From the NCBI GenBank assembly GCA_963820055.1, contig CAWFYJ010000004.1:186001-250000 (forward strand): a stretch of 64,000 nucleotides of DNA, written 5' to 3'. Source of the stretch: RHKX01 sp963820055. GTDB taxonomy: Bacteria > Actinomycetota > Thermoleophilia > Solirubrobacterales > 70-9. The stretch's first letter is position 1, and each line of letters opens with the position of its first letter. Positions 23,426 to 32,604 of this stretch are shown here, one piece after another. The position numbers and the translations under genes were made by a program. The notes below the pieces were generated by a model. It made no database searches. It saw only the letters and a program-made list of their open reading frames with translations, and was not told where the DNA came from.

Positions 23426-23893
23426 CTACGGGCAACCGGTCGCTGAGTGCACTGTCAGGCTGCTGCCGCCGAGCACCGCCTTCTTCTTGCCGACGACCCT
23501 CCACTGCACCTTGGTGTCCTTGGAGCAGCTCACGTTCTTGACGATCGGGAAGGCGAACGCGCCCGCGCCCCTGTCGAAGACCGCCGATGCGGGCTGGGTC
23601 AGGACGGCGCCGTCCTCGTTGACGATCCGGAACTTCGCGGAGCCCTTCTTGAGCTCGGCGCTGATCGTCCCGATGCTGCGGTTGAAGGTGCCGAAGTTCG
23701 TCGTCAGTCCGGGGACGTCCTTCCACTTCGGGCTCTTAGTGGAGGCCGCCTGAGCGCCCTTCCCGTTGCTGTAGGCGTAGTACTGGAACTGGGTCAAGGC
23801 GCCGTCGGTCCCCGAGGCGGCGATGACCGCACTCGGAACGGCGATGGCCGCGATCGCGAGGGCCGCGAGAAGCAGCTTCTTCGGCAGGTACAT
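23426..23893 (-). CDS. Secreted protein of unknown function
   Basis: A 155-aa protein with a signal peptide (K-K-L-L-L-A-A-L-A-I-A-A-I-A-V-P, cleavage probable after A-I-A-A, about residue 26). The mature part has two cysteines (N-V-S-C-S-K and the penultimate residue region T-G-C-P), possibly a disulfide, and repeated small/beta-prone segments. I do not recognise the family. It ends immediately next to the convergent GNAT stop. Confidence 0.7.
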   Translation of the reverse strand: MYLPKKLLLAALAIAAIAVPSAVIAASGTDGALTQFQYYAYSNGKGAQAASTKSPKWKDVPGLTTNFGTFNRSIGTISAELKKGSAKFRIVNEDGAVLTQPASAVFDRGAGAFAFPIVKNVSCSKDTKVQWRVVGKKKAVLGGSSLTVHSATGCP

Positions 23894-24038
23894 GCTCGTC
23901 TCCCTGTCTCGTTCGATGGACGAGATCCGACCGTATCGGCGCGCCCGGATACCGGATCGGGCCAGCGGTACGTCGGCAACGGGTTACATAGAGTGCAGCC
24001 TGCAAACGAAAACGTCTTTGAACAGGAGCGCGAACGGA

Positions 24039-24866
24039 ATGGGTCTTCTGGACGGTAAGTCGGCGATCATCACGGGCTCGGCCCGCGGCATCGGCCGGGC
24101 GACGGCGGAATTGTTCGTCGCCGAGGGCGCCAAGGTGCTCATCAACGACATCGACGGCGACGTGGCCGATCAGGCCGCGAGCGAGATCGACGGCGAGACC
24201 GCCGTCTTCTCGGGGGATCTGACCGAGGCCGGAGCCGCCGACAAGCTCGTCGAGGCCGCGATGGATGCCTTCGGGTCCGTCGACGCGGTCGTCAACAACG
24301 CCGGCTACACCTGGGACGGCGTCGTCCACCGGATGACCGACGAGCAGTTCCAGGCGATGCTCGACATCCACACGATCGTGCCGTTCCGGGTGATCCGGGC
24401 GATCGCCCCCCACTGGCGCGACGCCGCCAAGGCCGAACAGGCCGAGGGCCGCGAGGTGTTCCGGAAGATCGTCAACATCTCCTCGGTCTCGGGCACGATG
24501 GGCAACGCGGGCCAGGCCAACTACTCGGCCGCCAAGGCGGGCGTCACCGGCCTGACCAAGACGATCGCCAAGGAGTGGGGTCAGTTCAAGATCAACTGCA
24601 ACGCGATCGCGTTCGGCTTCGTCGAGACCCGCCTCACCGCCGCGAAGGAGACCGCCGGCGAGATCGAGCGCGAGGGCGAGAAGATCGGCCTCGGCATCCC
24701 CGAGCAGATGCGCCAGATGGGCAAGATGATGATCCCGCTCGGCCGTGCCGCCGAGCCGGAGGAAGCCGCCGGCCCCGTGCTGCTGCTCTGCTCCGAATAC
24801 GCGAACTACATCCACGGCCAGGTCATCAACGTGACCGGCGGCCAGTTCACCGGGATGTACTCGTAG
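24039..24866 (+). CDS. SDR oxidoreductase, FabG-like
   Basis: A 275-aa short-chain dehydrogenase with a complete catalytic set: T-G-S-A-R-G-I-G, N-N-A-G, I-S-S-V-S-G and Y-S-A-A-K. The ending G-Q-V-I-N-V-T-G-G-Q fits beta-ketoacyl or 3-hydroxyacyl-CoA reductases. An insertion near residues 130-140 (A-K-A-E-Q-A-E-G-R-E-V-F) is seen in the multifunctional hydroxyacyl-CoA dehydrogenase branch. ATG at 24039 with AGGAG upstream. Followed by a strong hairpin. Confidence 0.87.
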   Translation: MGLLDGKSAIITGSARGIGRATAELFVAEGAKVLINDIDGDVADQAASEIDGETAVFSGDLTEAGAADKLVEAAMDAFGSVDAVVNNAGYTWDGVVHRMTDEQFQAMLDIHTIVPFRVIRAIAPHWRDAAKAEQAEGREVFRKIVNISSVSGTMGNAGQANYSAAKAGVTGLTKTIAKEWGQFKINCNAIAFGFVETRLTAAKETAGEIEREGEKIGLGIPEQMRQMGKMMIPLGRAAEPEEAAGPVLLLCSEYANYIHGQVINVTGGQFTGMYS

Positions 24867-24870
24867 GAAC

Positions 24871-24925
24871 GCGGGACCGGAAGCGCAGCCCGCTGAAAGG
24901 CGGCGCAGCGCTTCCGGCACCCCCG
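24871..24925 (+). terminator. Hairpin terminator after the FabG-like gene
   Basis: A 9-bp stem CCGGAAGCG (24877-24885) pairing with CGCTTCCGG (24909-24917), with an outer 5-bp extension GCGGG (24871-24875) and CCCGC (24921-24925) and further GC pairing inside the loop. It begins 5 bases after the stop codon. No T-run follows, as is common in high-GC actinobacteria. Confidence 0.6.
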
Positions 24926-24978
24926 CAGGGCGAAGCCCGAGGAGGTGCCGTGATCTGAGCGCCGCCGTAATTCCGCCA

Positions 24979-25029
24979 ACGGTCCGGCGGAAGCGGACGC
25001 GAAGCGGAGCATTCCGCCGGAGTTATCTA
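24979..25029 (-). repeat. Hairpin repeat family HR-B, copy 1
   Basis: Stem CCGGCGGAA (24984-24992) with TTCCGCCGG (25012-25020), a 19-base loop, flanked by CAACGGT on one side and TTATCTA on the other. The upstream TTCCGCC (24971-24977) can pair with the same left arm, giving a second mutually exclusive fold. Copy 2 is at 38080. Read on the minus strand it follows the MFS transporter stop, so it may act as that gene's terminator. Confidence 0.7.
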
Positions 25030-26559
25030 CCCTGTGGCGGCTTGCCCGCCGGGACGCGGACGGCCGTGACGATCAGGCCCAACAGCATGGCCACCGCCAT
25101 GCCGTAGAAGACGACCTCGGTCGACTGGGCGAAGCTGTGCTGGACGGCCGCGAAGAACTCCTGAGCCTTGGCGCCGCCGGATGAGATCGGCGTCGGAGGC
25201 CTGGCCTCCACCGGCCTGAGTGATCGAGTTGGCGACCGCGTCGGCCTGCTCCTTCGAAGCACCGAGCTTCTCGAAGCTCGACTCGATGTTCGAGCGGTTC
25301 TCGGTGATCAGGATCGTCCCGAGGATCGCGATGCCGAGGCTGGCCCCGACGTTGCGGGCGGTCTGGGTGATCCCCGTGACCTCGCCGTAGCTCGTCTGCG
25401 AAGCGCGGTTGAGGGCGTCGGTCGTGATCGGACCGAGGACGAAGCCCGAGCCGGCGCCGGCGATGACGATCCGCCACCACTGGTCCCAGGAGCCAGGGTC
25501 GGTGTCGGGCATCGACTTCGCCCACAGGTAATAGCCGACGGCGGCGACCGCGCAGCCGATCATCACCGGTCGCTTGGCGCCGATCGCGTCGAGCATGCGG
25601 CCGCCCCACTGCGAGGCGACGACGAAGCCGCCGAAGAAGATCCCGAGATAACCGCCGGCCTCGCTGGCCGAGAATCCGAGGGAGATCTGGGAGTACATGC
25701 TGGCGAACAGGAACATCGGCACGAAGGCGATCGAGATCAGCAACAGGACGAGGTTGTCGGCCGCGAACGCGGAGTTCCTGAAGATCCGCACCTGCATCAG
25801 CGGCGGGTCGGTGCGCAGTTCGGTGCGAACGAACAGCCCGATCACCGCGATACCGACGAGGATGCAGCCGATCGTGGCGGGACTGCCCCAGCCCCAGTCG
25901 CTCGCCTGCTGGAGCCCGAGCACCAGGAGCCCGAGGCCGATCGCGGCCAGCACCGCTCCCCTGTAGTCGAGCTTGGCCGGACGCGGCTCGTTGCTCGGGT
26001 TGGCCTTGAGCGTGAGCAGGATCGCGACGATCGCCACCGGCACGTTGATCCAGAAGATCGTGCGCCATGAGATCTCGATCAGGAAGCCGCCCGCAAGCGG
26101 CCCGATCGCGGTCAGTCCGCCGGCGATCCCGAAGAACGCAGCCATCGCCTTGCCGCGTTCTTCGACCGGGAAGGCGTCGACGACGATCGCCAGGGCCGCC
26201 GGAAACATGATCGCCGCGCCGACGCCCTGGACGATGCGGAAGAAGATGATCCAGGCCTCGGAGATCGAGCCGACCGGTGTTGCGCCGCACATCGCCGAGG
26301 CGAACGTGAAGATGGCGATGCCGACCATGACCATCTGCTTGTGACCGCGGATGTCGGCGATACGGCCGCCGAAGAGGAAGAGGGCGGCAAGGGCGACGAG
26401 ATACCCGTTGACGATCCACTGCGCGCCGGACTCCCCGAGCTGAAGGTCCTTCTGCAGATCGGGGATCGCGATCGCCACGATCGTCTGATCGATGAAGGTC
26501 ATCGCGACCGCGCAGATCATCGCCGCGAGTACGAGCTTCTTGTTCGTCCCTGTATTCAA
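25023..26559 (-). pseudogene. MFS transporter, DHA2 (EmrB/QacA) 14-helix type, frameshifted near 3' end
   Basis: A drug/H+ antiporter-like protein. Landmarks: D-Q-T-I-V in helix 1, G-R-I-A-D-I-R-G-H-K-Q loop motif A, R-I-V-Q-G-V-G-A and G-P-L-A-G-G motif C. Codons 1 to ~455 read in one frame; the last helix (S-T-E-V-V-F-Y-G-M-A-V-A-M-L-L-G) lies in another frame ending at 25023, while the uninterrupted frame ends in an Arg/Gly-rich non-membrane sequence at 25027. The switch is between about 25165 and 25230. One base too many is the simplest explanation: a mutation or a sequence error. TTG start at 26559 with AGGGAGAG upstream. Confidence 0.8.
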
Positions 26560-26626
26560 AGTCTCTCCCTGCTTTCGATTCCCATCCAATCGGCCCCTGC
26601 GGCCGTAACTTGACCTGAATTCCGTG

Positions 26627-27349
26627 ATGCTCCGCAGATTCCTGCCACCCGTCCTGGCCTGTCTGGCCGTGCTCGTCCCCGGTTGCGGCAACGGAGATTC
26701 GACGACCCCTGAACCCGACCGGAGTTCCGATTCCGGACAGGTGCTCGTCGCCGCACTCGGCGATTCCATAACGGCCGGTTCGCCGCTCTGGGACCCCGAT
26801 TCGGCGAACCGGGCCGGGATCGGCGCGGCCGCCGACGAGCGCAGCCAGTACGAGTACTGGGCGCAGCGGGCCGATCCGCGGCTCGGGTTCCGCAACTGCG
26901 GAGTGTTCGGCGAGCGCACCGACCAGATCGCCACCCGCTTCGACGACTGTGCGGCCGGAGCTGACGCCCTCATCGTCCAGGGTGGGATCAACGACATCGC
27001 CCAGGGCAGGCCCGTCGCGCAGGCGGCCCAGTCGATCCGCGGCATGGTGGACGCGGCCAAGGCTCGCGACATCCCGGTCGCGCTCGTCGACGTCCTGCCA
27101 TGGAACAACGGTCACCCCGATGCCGACGCGGCGATCGAACGGCTCAACGCGGCGATCGCCGAGATCGGCCGCAGCGAGGACGTTCCCGTTCTCCCCTTCC
27201 ACGACACGATCGAGAGCCCGGCCGAGCCCGGCACGATGCCGGCGCGCCTGACGATCGACGGCGACCATCCATCGATCGCCGGCTACCGGCTGCTCGGCGA
27301 ACGAGCCTTCGAGCTGCCCGACGGCACCGGCGACGGTGCCGGCGGCTGA
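26627..27349 (+). CDS. SGNH/GDSL hydrolase lipoprotein
   Basis: A 240-aa exported esterase-type hydrolase. The N-terminal signal ends L-V-P-G-C, a lipobox, so it is probably anchored to the outer face of the membrane. SGNH blocks: G-D-S-I-T-A-G (Ser nucleophile), G-G-I-N-D-I (block III Gly/Asn) and D-G-D-H-P-S (catalytic Asp/His). The ATG at 26627 follows an alternative GTG one codon upstream. Natural substrate unknown: lipid or acetylated glycan ester. Divergent from the MFS transporter gene with a 67-base gap. Confidence 0.88.
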   Translation: MLRRFLPPVLACLAVLVPGCGNGDSTTPEPDRSSDSGQVLVAALGDSITAGSPLWDPDSANRAGIGAAADERSQYEYWAQRADPRLGFRNCGVFGERTDQIATRFDDCAAGADALIVQGGINDIAQGRPVAQAAQSIRGMVDAAKARDIPVALVDVLPWNNGHPDADAAIERLNAAIAEIGRSEDVPVLPFHDTIESPAEPGTMPARLTIDGDHPSIAGYRLLGERAFELPDGTGDGAGG

Positions 27350-27361
27350 GCCGCGGTCGGG

Positions 27362-28207
27362 CTAGCGCCGCTCCTCGGCGGGCGGCTCGCCGGCGTCGCC
27401 GGCCTGAAACTGCGGCGGCCAGGCGCCGAACCAGTTGTCGCGGGCGCCGTCGATCGTCAGCACCGTGCCGCTGAAGAAGTCGCCTGCCGGCGACGCGAGG
27501 TAGGCGATCAGCCAGGCCATCTCCTCGGGCCGGCCGAGGCGGCCGAGCGGGATCGTCTTCGGGACGGTCTCGACGACCTGCGCCGGATACTTGGTCCGGA
27601 AGACCTCGGTGTCGAACTGGCCGGGGGCGATCGCGCAGAGTCGGATTCCGTAACGCGACCACTCGACCGAGAGCGTCCGCATCATGTTCTCGACGGCGGC
27701 GCGGGCCGCCCCGGAGTGGACCATGCCCGGCATCCCGTTGTGCGGGGAGAGGGTGACGCTCAGGACCTTGCCGCCGCCCTGCGGGATGAATGCCTTCGTC
27801 GCTGCGGCGTGGGTCATGTTCCAGGTGCCCTGGACGTTCAGCTCGGTGACGGTGCGGAAGCCCTTGGCGCTGATCGTCTCCGCCGGGGCGAGGAACTGGC
27901 CGCCGGCGTTGTTGACGAGCAGATCGATGCGACCGTGACGCTCGATGACCCCGTCGACCAGCGCCGCGACGGCTTCCTCGTCGCGGATGTCGGCGGCGAC
28001 GGCGTCGGCGCTGCCGCCGATCGCCTCGATCATGGCCTTCGTCTCGTCGATCGGCTCCTGGCGGCGGCCGCAGCCGACGACCGTCGCCCCGAGGCGGGCC
28101 AACTCCATCGAGGTCTCGCGGCCGAGGCCCGATCCGGCCCCGGAGACGAGGCAAACGGAGCCTTCGAGGAGGCCGGGCGCGAAGATCTTCGAGGGCTGGG
28201 AGATCAC
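27362..28207 (-). CDS. SDR oxidoreductase, PECR-like (paralogue)
   Basis: A 281-aa short-chain dehydrogenase very similar to that at 14376: S-G-A-G-S-G-L-G, N-N-A-G-G-Q-F, and the Tyr/Lys-less catalytic region V-H-S-G-A-A-R-A-A-V, exactly the S-x-A-A-R pattern of peroxisomal trans-2-enoyl-CoA reductase. It shares the tail D-N-W-F-G-A-W-P-P. GTG start at 28207. It stands alone, convergent with the SGNH lipoprotein gene, with no P450 beside it. Confidence 0.87.
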   Translation of the reverse strand: MISQPSKIFAPGLLEGSVCLVSGAGSGLGRETSMELARLGATVVGCGRRQEPIDETKAMIEAIGGSADAVAADIRDEEAVAALVDGVIERHGRIDLLVNNAGGQFLAPAETISAKGFRTVTELNVQGTWNMTHAAATKAFIPQGGGKVLSVTLSPHNGMPGMVHSGAARAAVENMMRTLSVEWSRYGIRLCAIAPGQFDTEVFRTKYPAQVVETVPKTIPLGRLGRPEEMAWLIAYLASPAGDFFSGTVLTIDGARDNWFGAWPPQFQAGDAGEPPAEERR

Positions 28208-28292
28208 GCCGCCACCCTATTGCCAGAGCTCGTGCGAGGGGCTTCCGGAGGGCCAGGGCGGGAGTTGGCTGTGGGTAGCCTGCGTTGCCCCG

Positions 28293-29207
28293 ATGAGGAA
28301 GATGAAGGCACAGGCGAAAGCGCTCGAAAAGCCGCTGCCCGGCGGCGGCGCCCCGGGCACCGCGGTAAAGGTCGAGCCGTTGCTCGGCGGCTCGGTCCTC
28401 GGACCGCCGCAGTTCTTCGAGAGCAAGGGCGGCCGCCTCGCCAACCTCCGGATGCTCGGCATCGGAACGCCGAAGTCGCGCTGGTGGCTCGTGCCCATCC
28501 CCGTCTACCTGATCACCCACCCGACCGCCGGCCAGATCCTCGTCGACACCGGCTTCCACGGCTCGGTGGCGGCGAAGCCGAGCGCCAACCTCGGCAAGCT
28601 CGCCGCGCGGTTCGCGAAGCCGCGAATCGAGCCCGGCCGCGACATCCCGTCGCAGCTCCGCGAGCGCGGGCTCGACGAGAGCGACCTGAAGACGGTGATC
28701 ATGACCCACCTCCACTTCGACCACTCATCGGGGATCACCGAGTATCCGCAGGCCACGTTCGTGCTCTCGAAGGCCGAGTGGGAGGCCGCGACGACCGACC
28801 CCCGCCCGTTCCTGCGCGGGTACCGCCCCGCCCATTACGACTACCTCTTCGACTACCGCACGATCGACTTCGACGGATCCGGGATCAGCTCCTACGCGAG
28901 CTTCGGGCGCAGCTTCGATCTCTTCGGCGACGGCAGCATCCGGATCGTCTACACACCCGGGCACTCGGCCGGGCACTGCTCGGTGATCGCCCGCCTCCAC
29001 GACCGCGACCTCGTCATGGCCGGCGACGCCATCTACACGCAGCGCCAGCTCGAGGGCGGCGACCCTCCGCCGCGGCCGGTCGACATGCACCGCTGGCGGC
29101 GATCCCTACGCGAGCTCCAGCAGTTCGCGCGGACCTACCCCAAGGCGGAGATCCTCCCCGGGCACGACCCGGAACGCTGGAAGACGGTGGCGAAGGCCTA
29201 CGAGTAG
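28293..29207 (+). CDS. Metallo-beta-lactamase fold hydrolase (lactonase-like)
   Basis: A 304-aa protein with the dinuclear zinc motif T-H-L-H-F-D-H, a downstream G-H-S-A-G-H, A-G-D-A-I-Y and P-G-H-D. The V-D-T-G-F-H lead strand and spacing resemble N-acyl-homoserine lactonases and related lactone or thioester hydrolases. No signal peptide. ATG at 28293; a second in-frame ATG three codons later is possible. The stop lies 10 bases inside the convergent acyltransferase gene. Confidence 0.88.
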   Translation: MRKMKAQAKALEKPLPGGGAPGTAVKVEPLLGGSVLGPPQFFESKGGRLANLRMLGIGTPKSRWWLVPIPVYLITHPTAGQILVDTGFHGSVAAKPSANLGKLAARFAKPRIEPGRDIPSQLRERGLDESDLKTVIMTHLHFDHSSGITEYPQATFVLSKAEWEAATTDPRPFLRGYRPAHYDYLFDYRTIDFDGSGISSYASFGRSFDLFGDGSIRIVYTPGHSAGHCSVIARLHDRDLVMAGDAIYTQRQLEGGDPPPRPVDMHRWRRSLRELQQFARTYPKAEILPGHDPERWKTVAKAYE

Positions 29208-29962
29208 CTCGGCGCGCGGGACTCGCCGTCGCGCACGCGCTTGATGACGGTCGCCCGGCCGTCGCGCTGCAGCTCCTCGTACATCTCGCGGACGTGGGAG
29301 AAGATCTCCCCCGCCGCCTCGAGCTGCTGCTCGCGGGTCGGCTCCTCGACGACGTCGAAGCTGATCGGCTCGCCGTAGCGGATGGTGATCTTCGGGAAGC
29401 GCAACTTGCGCCAGCTGCGAATGCCCTGCGAGCCGTGGATCGCGACCGGAACGACCGGGACGCCGCTCTCGAGCGCAGCGCGACCGACGCCGGGCTTCGC
29501 CTCGCCGAGATCACCGGTTCGGGAGCGGCCGCCCTCGCAGTAGATCATCACGCAGCCGCCTCGCTTGAGGATCCCGTAGACCGTGTCGAAGGCGGCCGCG
29601 TCGGCATGTCCGCGGCGGATCGGGAAAACGCCGCCGTACTTGTAGATCAGGTCGAGGATCTTGTTCTGGCGGAACATCTGCGACTTCGCCATGAAGCGGA
29701 TCTTCCGGCGCAGCCAGACGCCGGCGAGGAAGTGGTCGTAGTTGGAGAAGTGGTTGGCCGCGAGGATGACCGGCCCGGACGGCGGCACATTGTCGACCTC
29801 GATGGCGCGGGTCCGGTAGATGCTCAGCGAGATCGGCGTCGTGACGAGGCGGACGAGCTCGTAGACGATGAACGGGTCGTTCTCCCGCGAGTAGTCGTAG
29901 AACTCGTCGAATATCTCAGGCGGACGTTCGTCCTTGTATCGCTGTGGCTTGATCTCCGACAT
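29198..29962 (-). CDS. 1-acyl-glycerol-3-phosphate acyltransferase family (PlsC-like)
   Basis: A 254-aa membrane-associated acyltransferase. Block I is N-H-F-S-N-Y-D-H (the H-x4-D catalytic pair), block II includes F-P-I-R-R-G, block III is C-E-G-G-R-S-R-T-G and block IV is V-P-V-A-I-H-G. It would transfer an acyl chain to lysophosphatidate or a related acceptor. The ATG at 29962 (M-S-E-I-K-P) is preferred to one nine codons upstream. Neighbours (reductase, glycerol kinase) also point to glycerolipid metabolism. Confidence 0.9.
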   Translation of the reverse strand: MSEIKPQRYKDERPPEIFDEFYDYSRENDPFIVYELVRLVTTPISLSIYRTRAIEVDNVPPSGPVILAANHFSNYDHFLAGVWLRRKIRFMAKSQMFRQNKILDLIYKYGGVFPIRRGHADAAAFDTVYGILKRGGCVMIYCEGGRSRTGDLGEAKPGVGRAALESGVPVVPVAIHGSQGIRSWRKLRFPKITIRYGEPISFDVVEEPTREQQLEAAGEIFSHVREMYEELQRDGRATVIKRVRDGESRAPSYS

Positions 29963-30017
29963 GGATGAGCTCGGCGCCCTGTACGCCATCTCCTCCTACC
30001 CCCCTGAGCGCCGGTGG

Positions 30018-31106
30018 TTACCGGGGCAGCGCGGCCGGGGCCAGAGCCGGATCGTTCTCGTGCTGCTTGAAGAAGGCGACCATCGCCGGCGCGTACTCCG
30101 GGAAGCGCGGGCACCGCATCCCCGAGGCGGCGAGGAGCTCGCCGGCACGCCGCGTGTCGTAGCGGACGGGGTGGTTCAGGTAACGGATCGACTCGGCCGG
30201 AGTGCCGCCGTAGAAGTCGCGGATCGGCCCGAACCGGAGCGCCGCGGTCACGACTCGCGGCGGCACCCGGTAGGAGGCGCGCTTGGCCGGATAGAGGTCG
30301 GTGAGCAGCTCGAACATCTGCGCCGAGCTGAGCGGCTCCGGGTCGCAGAGGTGGACGGTCTCGCCGATCGCCGCCTCCGACCGCCCGAGCTGGGCCATCG
30401 CCGAGACGATGAAGTCGACCGGCACGACGTTGAAGGGCGTGGCGCCGCGGCCGATGTTCGCGACCGGCATTCCCCGCCCGGCCGTCGCCGCGATGAATCG
30501 GAGCGCGTAGTAGGGGCCGTCGAACTTCTGCGTCTCGCCGGTCCGCGAGTCGCCGACGACGATCGCCGGCCGGAAGATCGTCGTCGGGATCTTGTCCATC
30601 TCGCTGCGGACCCAGACCTCGGCCTGGAACTTCGTCGACTCGTAGTGGTTCTTGAACCCCTGCCCGAGGTCGAGCTCGTGTTCGTAGACGACGCCGGTGC
30701 GGTCGCCGGCGACGTAGGCGGTGCTGACGTAGTTGAGGCGCTCGAGGCGCTCGGCGGCACGGCAGAAGGCGAGGACGTTCCCGGTCCCCTCCACGTTGAC
30801 GCGCTGCGCGACCGCTTCGGGGACGGCGAGGTCGTAGATGGCGGCGAGGTGGTGGACGACGGTGGCCTCGGCGGCGAGGCGGGCGTAGCGGTCCTCGCCG
30901 AGCCCGAGGCGTGGGTCGGTGATGTCGCCGGGGAGCACCTCAACTCGCGGGCCGCCGTCGATCTCGAGGGCGGCGACGCGAGCCGCCTCGACCATCCGCG
31001 GCTCGACGATGGCGATGACCGTGTCCTCCGGCTCGCGCTCCAGTAGCGCGGCGACGAGGCGACGGCCGATGAAGCCCGGAAACCCGGTGACGAGGTGGGT
31101 GCTCAC
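30018..31106 (-). CDS. NAD(P)-dependent extended SDR (male-sterility/thioester-reductase-like)
   Basis: A 362-aa reductase or epimerase: T-G-F-P-G-F-I-G cofactor loop, H-L-A-A-I-Y, V-S-T-A-Y-V-A-G, and catalytic Y-E-S-T-K. This set (V-S-T-A-Y then Y-x-S-T-K) is typical of the NAD_binding_4 group, which includes fatty acyl-CoA and thioester reductases, as well as mycobacterial multi-domain relatives. A fatty-acyl substrate is likely but not proven. Its GTG start is 10 bases after the stop of glycerol kinase. Confidence 0.82.
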   Translation of the reverse strand: MSTHLVTGFPGFIGRRLVAALLEREPEDTVIAIVEPRMVEAARVAALEIDGGPRVEVLPGDITDPRLGLGEDRYARLAAEATVVHHLAAIYDLAVPEAVAQRVNVEGTGNVLAFCRAAERLERLNYVSTAYVAGDRTGVVYEHELDLGQGFKNHYESTKFQAEVWVRSEMDKIPTTIFRPAIVVGDSRTGETQKFDGPYYALRFIAATAGRGMPVANIGRGATPFNVVPVDFIVSAMAQLGRSEAAIGETVHLCDPEPLSSAQMFELLTDLYPAKRASYRVPPRVVTAALRFGPIRDFYGGTPAESIRYLNHPVRYDTRRAGELLAASGMRCPRFPEYAPAMVAFFKQHENDPALAPAALPR

Positions 31107-31116
31107 GCCGGAGACC

Positions 31117-32592
31117 CTATTTGCTCTGGTCGTCCGGGCCGCTGGGGCCCGTCCACTCGCGCGAACGCCCCACGGCCTCGTGCCAGCGGGCGAGCAGAGA
31201 CTCGCGCCGGTCGTCGGACATCTGCGGCTCGTAGGAGACGCGCTCGCGCCACATCCCGGCGACCGTCTCGCGGTCCCAGACCCCCACCGCGATGCCGGCC
31301 AGGTAGGCGGCCCCGAGAGCCGTGGTCTCGGAGATCTCGGGGACGACGACCGGCGAGCCGAGCACGTCGGCCTGGAACTGCATCAGCCAGTCGTTGACGA
31401 CGGCGCCGCCGTCGGCGCGCAGTGAGCTGAGCCGCTCGCCGGAGGCCGCCTCTTGAGCGCGGACCGCGTCGACCGTCTGGTAGGCGATCGCCTCGAGGGC
31501 CGCCCGGGCGATCTGGGCGCGTCCGGTGCCGCGGGTAAGCCCGATCAGCATCCCCCGCGCGTACGGGTCCCAGTAGGGAGAGCCGAGGCCGGTCAGGGCC
31601 GGGACGAAGTAGACGTCGTCGTTGTCGTGGAGCGAGGCCGCCAGCGCGGCGGTCTCGGCCGCGCTCTCGATCAGCCCGAGCCCGTCGCGGAGCCACTGCA
31701 CGGCGGCGCCGGTGACGAACACTGCGGCCTCGAGGGCGTAGGTGATCTCGCCGTCGAGGCCCCAGGCGATCGTCCCGAGCAGCCCCTCGACCGGGTCGGG
31801 AGCCTCCTCGCCGCTGTTGAGGAGGACGAAGCTGCCGGTCCCGTAGGTGTTCTTCGCGTCGCCGGCCCGGTGGCAGGCCTGTCCGAACAGCGCGGCCTGC
31901 TGATCGCCGGCGATGCCCGCGACCGGGACGTCGCCGCCGAACTCACCCGTCGTCCCGTAGACCTCGGCCGACCCGCGCGGTTCCGGGAGCGATCCGGGGT
32001 CGATCCCGAGCAGCTCGCAGAGCTCGGAGTCCCACTCGCCGGTGCGGATGTCGAGGAGCATCGTTCGCGACGCGTTCGAGAGGTCGGTGACGTGGACGCC
32101 GCAGAGCTTGTGGACGAGCCAGGAGTCGATCGTCCCGAACCTCGCGCCGCGGGCGGCGGGGACGTTGGCGAGCAGCCACTCGATCTTCGTCCCCGAGAAG
32201 TAGGGGTCGATCACGAGCCCGGTCCGCTCGCGAACGAGTTCAGTGTGGCCTGCCTCGATCAGCTCGCCGCAGCGCGCAGCGGTCCGCCGGTCCTGCCAGA
32301 CCAGCGCGTGGTGGACGGGCTCGCCGCTCGCCGGATCCCACGCGACGACCGTCTCGCGCTGGTTGGTGATCCCGATCGCATCGAGGTCGCGGCCCTCGAT
32401 GCCGGCGTCGGCGAGCGCCTCGTGCCCGACCTGGCGAGTCACCTCCCAGATCTCGTTCGCGTCGTGTTCGACCCAGCCGGGTCGCGGGAAGTACTGGGCG
32501 AACTCGGAGTAGGCCCGCCCGGCGATCCGTCCCTCGCCGTCGAAGACGAGACAGGTGCTGCCGGTTGTGCCCTGGTCGATCGCGAGGATCAC
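31117..32592 (-). CDS. glpK: Glycerol kinase
   Basis: A 491-aa FGGY-family kinase converting glycerol and ATP to sn-glycerol 3-phosphate. Diagnostic stretches: D-Q-G-T-T-G-S-T at the N-terminus, N-Q-R-E-T glycerol contact, W-Q-D-R-R, G-D-Q-Q-A-A-L-F-G and the A-D-G-G-A hinge. Full length. No GlpF facilitator or GlpD dehydrogenase is adjacent; instead it is flanked by lipid-type genes, suggesting supply of glycerol 3-phosphate for membrane lipid synthesis. Confidence 0.96.
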   Translation of the reverse strand: MILAIDQGTTGSTCLVFDGEGRIAGRAYSEFAQYFPRPGWVEHDANEIWEVTRQVGHEALADAGIEGRDLDAIGITNQRETVVAWDPASGEPVHHALVWQDRRTAARCGELIEAGHTELVRERTGLVIDPYFSGTKIEWLLANVPAARGARFGTIDSWLVHKLCGVHVTDLSNASRTMLLDIRTGEWDSELCELLGIDPGSLPEPRGSAEVYGTTGEFGGDVPVAGIAGDQQAALFGQACHRAGDAKNTYGTGSFVLLNSGEEAPDPVEGLLGTIAWGLDGEITYALEAAVFVTGAAVQWLRDGLGLIESAAETAALAASLHDNDDVYFVPALTGLGSPYWDPYARGMLIGLTRGTGRAQIARAALEAIAYQTVDAVRAQEAASGERLSSLRADGGAVVNDWLMQFQADVLGSPVVVPEISETTALGAAYLAGIAVGVWDRETVAGMWRERVSYEPQMSDDRRESLLARWHEAVGRSREWTGPSGPDDQSK

Positions 32593-32604
32593 GGGGCCGC
32601 GAGC

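Noticed and set aside
25027..27108. A 693-codon reading of the MFS transporter starting at 27108
   Set aside because: The N-terminal ~180 residues are antisense to the SGNH lipoprotein gene and unlike any transporter; the TTG at 26559 has a ribosome site and is followed by the first helix.
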